A DNA stretch of 64,000 nt from the NCBI RefSeq assembly GCF_000723465.1, contig NZ_HF545616.1, positions 1,736,001-1,800,000 of the forward strand, given 5' to 3'. Below, one piece after another: positions 55,619-64,000 of the stretch (the stretch's first letter is position 1; every line of letters starts with the position of its first letter). This DNA is from Ruminococcus bicirculans (ex Wegman et al. 2014). Its GTDB lineage: Bacteria; Bacillota; Clostridia; Oscillospirales; Ruminococcaceae. A program made the position numbers and the translations under genes. The notes under the pieces are model-generated. The model made no database searches, was not told the DNA's origin, and worked only from the letters and a program-made list of their open reading frames with translations.

Positions 55619-56011
55619 TTATTCAGATTTGTAAAGTATTTTTTTAGTTCTCAAATAACGATTGTATCTTTTTTCTTCGACTTTCAAAAATGTAATTATA
55701 GAATTGCAATAATCTGCTGGGTCATGTGATGTTTTCAGCCTAAGTATAAGCTGATAGTTTTTCCCGTTATCAACAATATGTTTCAGTACAAAAGCTGTAT
55801 TCGGTTTATTAGCCTCAAGTATATAATCAGGCTCTCTGATTATTTCCTGTGCATATGAAAAATAGCGCTCATAATCACTAGGGTGACGCTCCTTTATATG
55901 TTCTATCTGACGTTCAGTTATAATGACCTCGTCAGTTTGGATATCTTCTGTCACACATTTATATATTTCAATATCAATTTTTCCGACACTATACACTTTG
56001 TTTACCGCCAT
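55619..56011 (-). CDS. PBECR-like nuclease-domain protein
   Basis: A 130-residue protein with a VIITERQIEHIKERHPSDYERY motif, then DYILEANKPNTAFVLKHI, NYQLILRLKTS and NSIITFLKVEEKRYNRYLRTK. This matches the PBECR group (phage-Barnase-EndoU-ColicinE5/D-RelE-like), which are RNase-fold toxin domains. The IKERH and the final R/K strand are the likely active residues. Here it is a stand-alone gene with no evident antitoxin partner. Confidence 0.65.
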   Translation of the reverse strand: MAVNKVYSVGKIDIEIYKCVTEDIQTDEVIITERQIEHIKERHPSDYERYFSYAQEIIREPDYILEANKPNTAFVLKHIVDNGKNYQLILRLKTSHDPADYCNSIITFLKVEEKRYNRYLRTKKILYKSE

Positions 56012-56102
56012 TTCGCTTTCTTGCTCTCTATTATATCACTTTCCGCTGATTTGTCAATGTATTACTATCATAGATATCGTTCGGGCAGGTTTGCTGTGCC
56101 AT

Positions 56103-56137
56103 TCCTAATTCCTCATTCCTCACTCCTCACTTTTTAC
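56103..56137 (-). repeat. GAGGAATGA-type tandem repeat
   Basis: Complement of a run of GAGGARTGA units, also seen at 33725-33752 and 58586-58619 where it abuts the 330-bp element. Confidence 0.7.
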
Positions 56138-56151
56138 ACCTGTATTTAAAC

Positions 56152-56180
56152 TTGACAAGTGTCTAAAAAAATGTTACTAT
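56152..56180 (+). promoter_or_regulatory. Promoter of the haemolysin III gene
   Basis: TTGACA (56152-56157), 17-base spacer, TACTAT (56175-56180). Confidence 0.7.
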
Positions 56181-56238
56181 ACTATAGTAATAAAACTTAT
56201 ATGCAAATTCTCGGTCCTATCGGAAAGGAAATGATACT

Positions 56239-56910
56239 ATGTCAAAATCTATTGAGATCCAATCTCATGATCTAACCAAAAGATACACCCTCGGCGAGGA
56301 GATATTCAACTCCGTTTCCCATGGTGCAGGCGGTCTGCTATCCATTGCCGGCACTGCCGTTCTTATCGTTCTCGCTGCCATTTACTCCAACGCCTGGGGC
56401 GTTGTAAGCTCCGCTATTTTCGGAGCTTCTCTTATCATACTTTACACCATGTCAACCCTTTATCACGCTATCACCAATCCAAAAGCCAAAAAGTTTTTCA
56501 GAATAATGGATCACAACACCATTTTCTTCCTCATCGCAGGCACCTACACCCCTATCACCCTTGTGCCTTTGAGAGGTGCGTTTGGCTGGGTGCTTTTCGG
56601 AATCGTTTGGGGTGCGGCTATTCTTGGCATTGTGCTGAACTCCATTGACCTTGAAAAGTTCCGCAAGCCTTCTGTTGTATGCTATATCGCAATGGGCTGG
56701 GTAGTTATAATCGCTGTCAAGCCTATGATAGAAAAGGTTTATCCTCTGTCCTTGTGGTTTATTCTTATAGGCGGACTTTTCTACACTGTTGGCGTTATTT
56801 TCTATGTTAAAAAGAACAAAAAATATTTTCACTCAATATGGCATTTGTTCACCATTGCAGGAAGCGTTTTTCACTACTTTGCGGTGCTTATGATGATAAC
56901 ACATGACTAA
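56239..56910 (+). CDS. Haemolysin III / PAQR-family membrane protein
   Basis: A 223-residue, 7-helix membrane protein of the HlyIII/YqfA family: GEEIFNSVSHGAGGLLSIAGTAVLI, STLYHAI, DHNTIFFLIAGTYTPITLVPL and HSIWHLFTIAGSVFHYFAVL. The conserved His and Asp residues in SHGxG, DHNxIF, HxIWH coordinate metal in the PAQR superfamily. Physiological role uncertain. Confidence 0.92.
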   Translation: MSKSIEIQSHDLTKRYTLGEEIFNSVSHGAGGLLSIAGTAVLIVLAAIYSNAWGVVSSAIFGASLIILYTMSTLYHAITNPKAKKFFRIMDHNTIFFLIAGTYTPITLVPLRGAFGWVLFGIVWGAAILGIVLNSIDLEKFRKPSVVCYIAMGWVVIIAVKPMIEKVYPLSLWFILIGGLFYTVGVIFYVKKNKKYFHSIWHLFTIAGSVFHYFAVLMMITHD

Positions 56911-56916
56911 AAGATC

Positions 56917-56947
56917 ATCCCGAGGGTTTGCGTCCTCGGGATTTTTC
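56917..56947 (+). terminator. Intrinsic terminator
   Basis: ATCCCGAGG ... CCTCGGGAT then TTTTT. Confidence 0.85.
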
Positions 56948-56995
56948 TGTTTAGAGAAAATATTTCTAAAATGAAATATATGGCGGTTTTTTCTA

Positions 56996-57024
56996 TTGCA
57001 AAAATGGCCGAAAAGTAGTATAAT
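56996..57024 (+). promoter_or_regulatory. malQ promoter
   Basis: TTGCAA (56996-57001), 17-base spacer, TATAAT (57019-57024). Confidence 0.75.
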
Positions 57025-57097
57025 CATAATGATGTATTATATGTGACTGCACTGAAATTTTCACATGGGTGCGGTTTTGACATGAAAGGAGCATTTT

Positions 57098-58576
57098 ATG
57101 CGTAGATCGGGTATTTTAATGCACATATCCTCTCTGCCTAACGATTATGGTATCGGCAAGCTTGGCAAGGAGGCTTATGCTTTTGTGGATTTTCTTGAAA
57201 AGGCTCACCAAAAATGTTGGCAGATACTTCCTATATCTCCTACAAGCTATGGTGATTCGCCATATCAGAGCTTTTCTGTTCACGCAGGAAATCCGTATTT
57301 CATCGACCTTGAGGCACTTGAGAAAGATGGTTATCTGAAAGCTGCGGAATACAAGAATATTGAGTGGGGCGATGACAAAGGGTCTGTTGACTACGGCAAG
57401 ATATACGAGGTCATTTTCAAGGTGCTTAGGACGGCACACAAGCGTTTTCGCAAGAAGCCTGAAAAGGCATACTCAAAATTCGTGGTGGAAAACAAAGACT
57501 GGATATACGATTACGCTTTGTTTATGTCACTGAAATTTGCCAACAAGGGCAAGGCTTGGTATGAATGGGACGAACCGCTGAGAATGTACAAGCCTAAGGC
57601 GATAAAAAGTGCTAGAAAAGAATATGCAAACGATATCGACTTCTGGTGCTTTGTGCAGTATAAATATTTCCAGCAGTGGAAAAAGCTAAAGGCTTATGCC
57701 AACGAAAAGGGCATCGAGATAATAGGCGATATCCCCATATATGTGGCATATGACAGTGTTGAGGTGTGGAGTACACCGCAGTATTTCAGCCTTGACAAGG
57801 AGAAAAAGCCTGTTGAGGTGGCAGGATGTCCACCTGACGCATTCACGGCAGACGGTCAGCTTTGGGGCAATCCTCTTTACAACTGGGAATACATAGCAAG
57901 AGATAAATTCCGCTGGTGGGTAGAGCGTATAAAGGCGGCTTCTGACACCTATGACGTGGTGAGAATAGACCATTTCAGGGGCTTTGAAAGCTATTACTGC
58001 ATACCATATGGTGCAAAGAACGCCAAAAAGGGCAAGTGGAGAAAAGGTCCTGACATGAGGCTTTTCAAAGAAGTGAGAAAACAGCTTGGGGACGTGAAGA
58101 TAATCGCAGAGGACTTGGGTTTTCTTACAAAGCACGTTGTAAAAATGCTCAACGCAAGCGGATATCCTGGCATGAAGGTGCTGGAGTTCGGCTTTGATTC
58201 TGATAATACAAACGGCTATCTGCCCCACAATTATAAGACCACAAACAGCATTTGCTATACAGGAACGCACGATAACGAAACCATACTTGGCTGGATAAAG
58301 AGCTGTGACGAAAAGACCAGAAGCTACTGCAAGGACTATCTTGGAGTTACAAAAGACGAGTTCGTGCCTTGGGCAATGGTAAGACTTTGTTGGTCCAGCG
58401 TGTGTGATACAGCTATCGCACAAATGCAGGATATACTTTGCCTTGACGATAAAGCCAGAATGAATACACCGTCAACAGTGGGAGCAAATTGGAAGTGGAG
58501 ATTGGAAAGCTTTGATAAGCTTGATGATACTTTGGCGGAGAGATTGGCGAAGATAACAGCGGTGTATGGCAGATAG
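57098..58576 (+). CDS. malQ: 4-alpha-glucanotransferase (GH77)
   Basis: A 492-residue amylomaltase: HISSLPNDYGIGKLGKEAYAFVDFLEKAHQKCWQILPISPTSYGDSPYQSFSVHAGNPYFIDL. Catalytic blocks are VRIDHFRGFESYYCIPYGA (nucleophile Asp), IIAEDLGFLT (acid/base Glu) and CYTGTHDNETILGW. It transfers alpha-1,4-glucan segments; with the phosphorylase downstream it works in maltodextrin use. Confidence 0.96.
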   Translation: MRRSGILMHISSLPNDYGIGKLGKEAYAFVDFLEKAHQKCWQILPISPTSYGDSPYQSFSVHAGNPYFIDLEALEKDGYLKAAEYKNIEWGDDKGSVDYGKIYEVIFKVLRTAHKRFRKKPEKAYSKFVVENKDWIYDYALFMSLKFANKGKAWYEWDEPLRMYKPKAIKSARKEYANDIDFWCFVQYKYFQQWKKLKAYANEKGIEIIGDIPIYVAYDSVEVWSTPQYFSLDKEKKPVEVAGCPPDAFTADGQLWGNPLYNWEYIARDKFRWWVERIKAASDTYDVVRIDHFRGFESYYCIPYGAKNAKKGKWRKGPDMRLFKEVRKQLGDVKIIAEDLGFLTKHVVKMLNASGYPGMKVLEFGFDSDNTNGYLPHNYKTTNSICYTGTHDNETILGWIKSCDEKTRSYCKDYLGVTKDEFVPWAMVRLCWSSVCDTAIAQMQDILCLDDKARMNTPSTVGANWKWRLESFDKLDDTLAERLAKITAVYGR

Positions 58577-58585
58577 AGCAGGGAT

Positions 58586-58915
58586 AAATGAGGAATGAGG
58601 AATGAGGAGTGAGGAATGTGCATAGCTTATCAGAGTTGTGCACAAGCACCGAGCGTAGCGAGCAAAAGGTCCAGGGGCACGCCCCTGGTCAGGGTCAAGG
58701 GGTGAAACCCATTGCAGGGTCTAGGGACAGAGTCCCTAGCGGAGTTTGAGGCAGAGCCTCAATAGGCGTAAGCCTACTAAGCGGTGCAGAATAAAACCAA
58801 AAAGCACATGAAAGTTTGATATCAGATAAAAGTAATATCGGAGAATTAAATCTGCACCGCTTTTCTATCCCTTAGCGCAACGTAGATCCGCAAAGAGCGA
58901 CAGCGATTTTGCGTC
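58586..58915 (+). repeat. Dispersed ~330-bp structured intergenic element, copy B
   Basis: Counterpart of 33729-34060, in the same orientation. Hairpin modules: CCAGGGGCACGCCCCTGG, CTAGGGACAGAGTCCCTAG, TTGAGGCAGAGCCTCA, TAGGCGTAAGCCTA, GCGGTGCAGA...TCTGCACCGC, CGCAAA...TTTTGCG. Preceded by GAGGAATGA tandem units. Paired bases change together relative to copy A. Confidence 0.85.
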
Positions 58916-58937
58916 AGAAGAAAGTTGACCAAAACAT

Positions 58938-58988
58938 TGTAGGGAAACGGCTCAATTTCTGTTTCACAGAAATGCGACGTCCCACTCG
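58938..58988 (+). repeat. TTTCTG-family TGTAGGG palindromic repeat
   Basis: TGTAGGGAAACGGCTCAATT then TCTGTTTCACAGAAAT; the loop changes but the arms still pair. Confidence 0.7.
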
Positions 58989-59079
58989 AAGTGACAAGGT
59001 TTAAATTATCCAGAATTTGTGCAGAGCAACATTGTGCGGATAACACAAATGAGATTGCAGTCGATACGGCGAGGGGTGC

Positions 59080-59106
59080 GGGACGCCGAGGGCGTCGTCC
59101 CCTACA
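59080..59106 (-). repeat. Short TGTAGGGG-linked palindromic repeat
   Basis: GGGACGCCGAGGGCGTCGTC then CCCTACA: GACGCC/GGCGTC arms with the same CCCCTACA end. Confidence 0.65.
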
Positions 59107-59165
59107 GGGCGGTGGGAAAATTTTCATGGTTATTGAGCCATGTTGTTATCGTTGCTTGTTCCTTC

Positions 59166-59191
59166 GACGGGCGAACTATGTTCGCCCCTAC
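59166..59191 (-). repeat. GGCGAAC-family palindromic repeat
   Basis: GACGGGCGAACTATGTTCGC then CCCTAC. With the elements above it fills much of 58577-59266, which contains no supported gene. Confidence 0.7.
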
Positions 59192-59266
59192 CATACGTTA
59201 TGCGGATAATAACAAAGTACAAAATGCAATAGAATACATAAAATATCAGAAAGGATAAAAAAACCA

Positions 59267-61648
59267 ATGAACAAAGAACTGTTTTACAGCGAACTTAGTA
59301 AAGACCTGAAAAAGAAGTTTGGCACGAGCGTTGAAAAAGCTCTGCCTTGGCAGCTTCACGAAAGCCTGTCGGCTACTGTTATGGAGCTTATTGACAGCGA
59401 TTGGGAGAACAGCAAAAAGGCTCACCTTGACAGCCGCAGAGCCTGCTATCTCTCTATGGAGTTCCTTATGGGCAGAGCCGTTTATAACAATCTCCTTTGC
59501 CTTGGTATCACTGACGAGGTGGACGAGCTTTTGAAGGCTCACGGCAGAAGTCTTAATGACCTTGAAGAAATAGAGGACGCTGCCCTCGGCAACGGTGGTC
59601 TTGGCAGACTTGCCGCTTGCTTCCTCGATTCCGCTGCCGCTCATGACCTGCCTTTGGACGGCTACGGAATAAGATACAAGTATGGTCTTTTCAAGCAGAA
59701 GATAGTTGACGGCTTCCAAAAGGAAGAAGCTGACAACTGGACTAAGTACGGCGACCCTTGGTCTAAGAGATGCGAAAATGACAAGGTAGTCGTTAAATAC
59801 GGCGACCAGACTGTTTACGCTGTGCCTTATGATATGCCTGTTATCGGCTTTGGCACTAAGAACGTTGGCACACTCAGACTTTGGCAGGCTGAGAGCGTGG
59901 AGGATTTCGACTTTGCTCAGTTCGACTGCGGTAACTATGACGGTGCTGTAAAGGCTAAAAATGACGCTGAGAACATCTCAAAGGTGCTTTACCCTAACGA
60001 TAACTGTGAAGAGGGCAAGATACTCAGACTTAAACAGGAATATTTCTTCTCCTCCGCTTCTGTGACGGATATTCTCAAAAAGCATTTGGCTAAGTTCGGC
60101 ACTCTTGACAACCTTGGCGACTATATTACTATCCAGCTTAACGATACTCACCCTGTTATCGCTGTGCCAGAGCTTATAAGACAGCTTTGTGCTGAGCATA
60201 GCTATGACTTTGACAAGGCTTTTGAGATCGCCCACAAGGTATTTAACTACACAAACCACACTATCATGGCTGAGGCTCTTGAAAAGTGGGATTGCAGACT
60301 TGTGGAAAAGGTAGTGCCTGAGGTCTACACATACATTCTTATGATAAACGAGCGTTTTATCAAGGATATGTACGCCCTCAAAAAGGACAGAGAGTATATT
60401 TCAAAGCTCTCCCCTGTTGGCGACGGCATGGTTAAAATGGCGTTTATGGCTATCTATGTTTCAAGCTATATAAACGGCGTTGCGGCTATCCACACCGAGA
60501 TACTGAAAAAGGACGCTCTTAAGGATTGGTATGAGCTTTATCCTGAGAGATTTCAGAACAAGACCAATGGTATCACACAAAGACGTTGGCTCGCACTTTG
60601 CAACCCTGAGCTTTCCGCACTTATCACAAAGCTTCTTGGCAATGCAGATTGGGTGAAGGACTTGGACGAGCTTAAAAAGCTTGAAAAATATGCTGATGAT
60701 GAAGCTGTTCTTAACGAGTTCATGGCTGTTAAGGAGGCGCAGAAGAACCGCCTTGCCGCTTTTGTAAAGGAGCATGACGGTGTTGATATCGACCCGAACA
60801 CTATTTTTGACATTCAGATCAAGCGCCTGCACGAATACAAGAGGCAGTTCCTTAACGCTTTGTCTATACTTTACATTTACTATGGCATCAAGGACGGCTC
60901 TATAAAGGACTTCACACCGACAACATTTATTTTCGGTGCTAAGTCTGCACCGGGATACAGGAGGGCTAAGGCTATCATCAAGCTTATTGGCGAGATAAGC
61001 AAGCTTGTGAACGCTGACCCTGACACAAAGGATCTTATTAAGGTGGTTTTCGTACAGAACTACAACGTTTCCTATGCGGAAAAGCTTGTTACTGCGGCTG
61101 ATGTTTCCGAGCAGATATCTACGGCAGGCACTGAGGCGAGCGGTACAGGCAACATGAAGCTTATGCTCAATGGTGCTGTTACACTGGGAACTTATGACGG
61201 AGCTAACGTGGAGATCGTTCAGGAGGCAGGCGAGGAGAACAACTACATCTTCGGTGCAAGAGTAGAGGAGCTGGCTGAGATAATGCCAAAGTATGACCCT
61301 AGGGAGATACTTTTCTCAAACGACAAGATAAAGCGTATGCTTGACAAGCTTATTGACGGCAGTCTTTCAGACGGCGGCGTTCCGTCCAACGAAGAGGGCA
61401 GCTTCAAGGAGCTTTACAAGGCGCTCACTGACGGTGCAAGCTGGCACGTTCCTGACCACTACTATGTTCTTGGCGACCTTGAAAGCTATGTTCAGGCAAA
61501 GCTCAAGGTCAACGCAGACTACAAAGACAAGCTTGCATTCGCTAAGAAGTGCTGGCTGAACATTGCCAATGCAGGAAAGTTCTCATCTGACAGAACTATC
61601 AAGGACTATGCAGAAAACATCTGGAAGATAGAGCCTGTTAAGCTGTAA
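59267..61648 (+). CDS. glgP: Glycogen/maltodextrin phosphorylase (GT35)
   Basis: A 793-residue PLP enzyme. The PLP Lys is at 631 in EASGTGNMKLMLNGA; other motifs are LGNGGLGRLAACFLDS and the QLNDTHPVIAVPELIR segment. It releases glucose-1-phosphate from alpha-1,4-glucan; malQ upstream would feed it substrates. The two genes are separated by a repeat-rich 690-bp gap, so co-transcription is uncertain. Confidence 0.97.
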   Translation: MNKELFYSELSKDLKKKFGTSVEKALPWQLHESLSATVMELIDSDWENSKKAHLDSRRACYLSMEFLMGRAVYNNLLCLGITDEVDELLKAHGRSLNDLEEIEDAALGNGGLGRLAACFLDSAAAHDLPLDGYGIRYKYGLFKQKIVDGFQKEEADNWTKYGDPWSKRCENDKVVVKYGDQTVYAVPYDMPVIGFGTKNVGTLRLWQAESVEDFDFAQFDCGNYDGAVKAKNDAENISKVLYPNDNCEEGKILRLKQEYFFSSASVTDILKKHLAKFGTLDNLGDYITIQLNDTHPVIAVPELIRQLCAEHSYDFDKAFEIAHKVFNYTNHTIMAEALEKWDCRLVEKVVPEVYTYILMINERFIKDMYALKKDREYISKLSPVGDGMVKMAFMAIYVSSYINGVAAIHTEILKKDALKDWYELYPERFQNKTNGITQRRWLALCNPELSALITKLLGNADWVKDLDELKKLEKYADDEAVLNEFMAVKEAQKNRLAAFVKEHDGVDIDPNTIFDIQIKRLHEYKRQFLNALSILYIYYGIKDGSIKDFTPTTFIFGAKSAPGYRRAKAIIKLIGEISKLVNADPDTKDLIKVVFVQNYNVSYAEKLVTAADVSEQISTAGTEASGTGNMKLMLNGAVTLGTYDGANVEIVQEAGEENNYIFGARVEELAEIMPKYDPREILFSNDKIKRMLDKLIDGSLSDGGVPSNEEGSFKELYKALTDGASWHVPDHYYVLGDLESYVQAKLKVNADYKDKLAFAKKCWLNIANAGKFSSDRTIKDYAENIWKIEPVKL

Positions 61649-61781
61649 TTGGAAATCAAATTTCTATGCAAATTGAATTTGTTAAGGGTATCACACATGA
61701 TTTTAAGCTTTTTATACACGAAAATGAACTTATCATAATATTAATTTGCGAAAATATGAACTAAAGCATTAATACACAAAG

Positions 61782-61812
61782 GACAGGCTCGTTTTTTGAC
61801 GGGCTTGTCAGT
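61782..61812 (+). terminator. Weak hairpin downstream of glgP
   Basis: GACAGGCTCG ... CGGGCTTGTC with two G-U pairs around a T-rich loop; a short T-rich tail follows. Tentative terminator. Confidence 0.4.
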
Positions 61813-61864
61813 TTTGATGTAAATATATTCAAGGGATAGATTTACATAAATGGCAGGAGGATAA

Positions 61865-62419
61865 ATGTTAGACACCTTACTTAAACTAGACGGCGACATA
61901 CTGTTATGGATACAAGACAACCTGCGTGCAGGGTGGCTCGACCCCATAATGAAGTTCATAACATATCTTGCAAACGGAGGTGCATTATGGATAGGCATAT
62001 GCGTTTTACTTCTCATACTGAAAAAGACTAGAACAACAGGCATCGTGTGTTCATGCTCCCTTGCGGTGACTTTTCTTATAAACAACATCATTCTCAAAAA
62101 CATTATTGCCAGAACAAGACCTTACGAGGTGGTCGAGGGGCTCAACAGGATAATAGGGGCACAATCGGACTTCTCCTTTCCCTCGGGACATTCGGGAGCT
62201 TCCTTTGCAGTGGCGGTGGTAATGTTCATGGAGATGCCGAAAAAATATGGCGTGCCTGCACTTATAGTGGCAACACTCATTGCGTTCTCACGGCTGTATG
62301 TTGGTGTACACTATCCATTCGACGTTATCGCAGGCGTTCTAACGGGAACGATATATGCTGTTATCACAGTGGCAATATACAGAAAATTCTTCAAGGACAA
62401 GAAACATTCTGAAAAATAA
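61865..62419 (+). CDS. PAP2-family phosphatase
   Basis: A 184-residue membrane protein with the three PAP2 motifs: KNIIARTRP (Lys78-Pro86), PSGH at 106-109, and SRLYVGVHYPFD (Arg143, His149, Asp153). Five or six membrane segments. Likely dephosphorylates a lipid carrier or phosphatidic acid; substrate not inferable. Ribosome binding site AGGAGG. Confidence 0.93.
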   Translation: MLDTLLKLDGDILLWIQDNLRAGWLDPIMKFITYLANGGALWIGICVLLLILKKTRTTGIVCSCSLAVTFLINNIILKNIIARTRPYEVVEGLNRIIGAQSDFSFPSGHSGASFAVAVVMFMEMPKKYGVPALIVATLIAFSRLYVGVHYPFDVIAGVLTGTIYAVITVAIYRKFFKDKKHSEK

Positions 62420-62429
62420 AAGACATTTG

Positions 62430-62457
62430 ACGGGCGGTTTTTGACCGCTCGTTTTTT
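62430..62457 (+). terminator. Intrinsic terminator after PAP2
   Basis: ACGGGCGGT, loop, ACCGCTCGT then TTTTTT. Confidence 0.8.
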
Positions 62458-62479
62458 GTTGCTTTATCATCAAATTCTA

Positions 62480-62508
62480 TTGAAAATCAAGTGGAAATAT
62501 GCTATCAT
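62480..62508 (+). promoter_or_regulatory. Promoter of the polysaccharide deacetylase gene
   Basis: TTGAAA (62480-62485), 17-base spacer, TATCAT (62503-62508). Confidence 0.7.
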
Positions 62509-62538
62509 AGAGATAATAAATATGAAGGAGAAAATCTT

Positions 62539-63339
62539 ATGAAAAAGGTGCTTAAGACTATTCTTATGGGTGCTGTGGCTTTCAGCCTTGCTATGGGCGT
62601 AGGCTGCGGTGCTGAAAATGACAGTTCGGAGAAAGAAAGCTCATCAAAAGCTGAGGACAGCAGTTCACAGAATAAGCGCAGACAGCTTCGTGACAAGTCT
62701 GACTACGGAAAAGTGATAGCCCTCACTTTTGATGACGGCCCTAACACTGACACAACTCCCCTTGTTCTTGACAAGCTTGAAGAACACGGCATTGTGGCTT
62801 CGTTTTTCGTTATCGGAAACAACATCACAGACGAGAGTGCAGAGGTCATGAAGCGTGCTTACAACATGGGCTGTGACATTGAAAACCACTCTCAGAGCCA
62901 CCCTGACATGACAAAAATGACCGCAGAGGAAATAAAGGCGGAGATAGACTTTACCTCTGACAAGGTGGAAGAGGCTGTTGGCGAACGTCCACAGTTTTTC
63001 CGTCCGCCATATATTGCGGTGAACCAGACAATGTTTGACGTTATAGATATGCCGTTTATATGCGGATACGGCGCAGAGGACTATAACAATGCCATAGGCG
63101 TTGAGGAGCGTGTTGAAAAGGTGCTTGCACAGGCCAGGGACGGTGGCATTATCCTGCTTCACGATATGAACGGAAACGTTCAGACAGTTGAAGCCCTTGA
63201 CAAGATAATCCCTGCCCTCAAAGAACAGGGCTACGAGTTCGTTACCATAACAGAGCTTTTCCACGCAAAGGGAGTTGCCATTGACCCTGACTCCGAGATA
63301 ATCTACAGCTACGCTGAGCAGACTGAAATGTACGGCTAA
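62539..63339 (+). CDS. Secreted polysaccharide deacetylase (CE4/NodB), lipoprotein-like
   Basis: A 266-residue protein from the ATG at 62539 (AAGGAGAAAATCTT upstream). Signal peptide then GVGC (Cys at 23, weak lipobox), a Ser-rich linker, and the NodB domain: LTFDDGPN (metal Asp), ENHSQSHPDM (HxxxH metal site), PQFFRPPY and IILLHDMNG. It removes N-acetyl groups from cell-wall glycan or chitin-like substrates. Confidence 0.93.
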   Translation: MKKVLKTILMGAVAFSLAMGVGCGAENDSSEKESSSKAEDSSSQNKRRQLRDKSDYGKVIALTFDDGPNTDTTPLVLDKLEEHGIVASFFVIGNNITDESAEVMKRAYNMGCDIENHSQSHPDMTKMTAEEIKAEIDFTSDKVEEAVGERPQFFRPPYIAVNQTMFDVIDMPFICGYGAEDYNNAIGVEERVEKVLAQARDGGIILLHDMNGNVQTVEALDKIIPALKEQGYEFVTITELFHAKGVAIDPDSEIIYSYAEQTEMYG

Positions 63340-63353
63340 AAATGACAAACAAA

Positions 63354-63393
63354 ACCGCCTGAGAGAAATAGCTTCTCAGGCGGTGATTTTTTT
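63354..63393. terminator. Bidirectional intrinsic terminator
   Basis: ACCGCCTGAGA ... TCTCAGGCGGT then ATTTTTTT; between convergent genes. Confidence 0.85.
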
Positions 63394-63394
63394 A

Positions 63395-64000
63395 TCAAGT
63401 AAATCGTGCCCCAGGCTGATCCTCTGGTGGGATAGGCGCTCCGCAATGAGGACATTCTGTACAGGTGTCTACGACATAGGTATAGCCGCAATATTCGCAG
63501 GCTTTTTCCTGAGCTGCGTCAGAACACGGCTTTGCTTTGGCATATTTTCTCGCCTTTGGATTTATACCTATCATAAGGCAGGCGTGCAGACACACAAATG
63601 CCAGAATGGCGATCGAAGTAAATAGTATAGTCCAATTCACTTTACTCTTCATTACGGTAGGCGTCAGGTCGTCAAATGATGTGCTGATAGCCGAGGACAC
63701 TGTATAGCGTGTTCTCGCCGTGAGATTATTCTGCAGCTCGTCATTGAAGCTGTTCGTTACAGATTTTGTCAGAACATCATCTGTATCATTGCCCTGCATA
63801 CCCTCCCAATACCAATCCTCAAAGCCGTCAGAGGAAGAATAGCCGTCAGGGGTAGAGTAAACTATGAGCCAATGGCTCTCGTCCGCAAAGTGGTTCACAT
63901 ACAGATCATAGGCATAATTTTCAAGATCTGAATAATTTCCCTGCCAATCGGAATTTTCCACTGTTATGACCGCAGGTGAGATACCGGTGCGGTTATAAAA
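63395..64000 (-). CDS. Membrane protein with TPM-like ectodomain and C-terminal zinc ribbon (partial)
   Basis: The frame runs off the right edge without a start; at least 202 residues are visible, ending at 63395. The first visible residues read FYNRTGISPAVITVENSDWQ, typical of a TPM-like extracytoplasmic domain found in Clostridia membrane proteins; then DLENYAYDLYVNHFADESHWLIVY and a hydrophobic segment (VNWTILFTSIAILAFVCLHACLMIGI), then a zinc ribbon (CEYCGYTYVVDTCTECPHCGAPI). Role unknown. Confidence 0.8.
   Translation of the reverse strand, partial: FYNRTGISPAVITVENSDWQGNYSDLENYAYDLYVNHFADESHWLIVYSTPDGYSSSDGFEDWYWEGMQGNDTDDVLTKSVTNSFNDELQNNLTARTRYTVSSAISTSFDDLTPTVMKSKVNWTILFTSIAILAFVCLHACLMIGINPKARKYAKAKPCSDAAQEKACEYCGYTYVVDTCTECPHCGAPIPPEDQPGARFT

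Noticed and set aside
57686-58423. 245-residue minus-strand frame inside malQ
   Set aside because: Antisense shadow of malQ with no start signal.
58991-59258. Plus-strand frames of 72-79 residues before glgP
   Set aside because: They pass through palindromic repeats and lack ribosome binding sites.

Overview
The window looks like a low-to-mid GC Firmicute of class Clostridia, most probably a Ruminococcus-like gut bacterium. The basis is the style of the housekeeping genes (rplU leader, prp, rpmA with a cleavable N-terminus, obgE, mini-RNase III), Thr-rich and Pro/Glu-rich linkers on a secreted lipoprotein, alpha-glucan enzymes, and many palindromic intergenic repeats. Species assignment is inference.

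Positions 1-28030 are most of a tailed (siphovirus-type) prophage; its left end lies outside the window. Nearly all its genes are on the minus strand and read leftward from a divergent immunity switch near 24340-24570. The order is: Cro-like and second HTH protein; small early proteins including a Spo0A C-terminal-domain protein, a Cys-rich protein and a ParB-like protein; a Myb-type regulator; a DUF6273-type protein; a HUH-type Rep with a large inverted repeat just upstream; a sigma-like late regulator; HNH, TerS, TerL; portal, protease, capsid; connectors; major tail protein; tail chaperones with a programmed -1 frameshift; tape measure; Dit; S74 tail spike; BppU-type baseplate protein; a second DUF6273-type protein cut by the edge. 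On the plus strand are the CI-like repressor, an ImmA-type protease, a TM2-HIRAN membrane protein and a large serine recombinase. No helicase, polymerase, primase, holin or endolysin was seen inside the window.

The host region from 28 kb on holds: a two-component system beside a fused MacB/FtsX-type ABC transporter and a 34-aa membrane peptide; a repeat-rich non-coding stretch; a second two-component system; a class III Fic protein; O-acetylhomoserine sulfhydrylase; a small operon (zinc ribbon, DUF2085, GNAT, unknown); purB; an O-antigen-ligase-type membrane protein; the L21-Prp-L27-Obg-mini-RNase III-YebC cluster; a type III toxin-antitoxin locus; a WG-repeat lipoprotein; an LCP ligase; an ArsR-regulated Zn/Cd P-type ATPase; a candidate orphan structured RNA; a PBECR-like nuclease domain; haemolysin III; malQ; glycogen phosphorylase; PAP2 phosphatase; a polysaccharide deacetylase; and a zinc-ribbon membrane protein cut by the right edge.

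The most noteworthy points are the ToxN/ToxI-type locus (48.36-49.10 kb), the HUH Rep with its cruciform-forming repeat in a tailed phage (17.0-17.92 kb), the phage-borne Spo0A DNA-binding domain (22.6-23.0 kb), the frameshift signal at 8184-8222, the RNA-like element at 55.45-55.60 kb, and a 330-bp dispersed element whose two copies carry compensatory changes in several hairpins.
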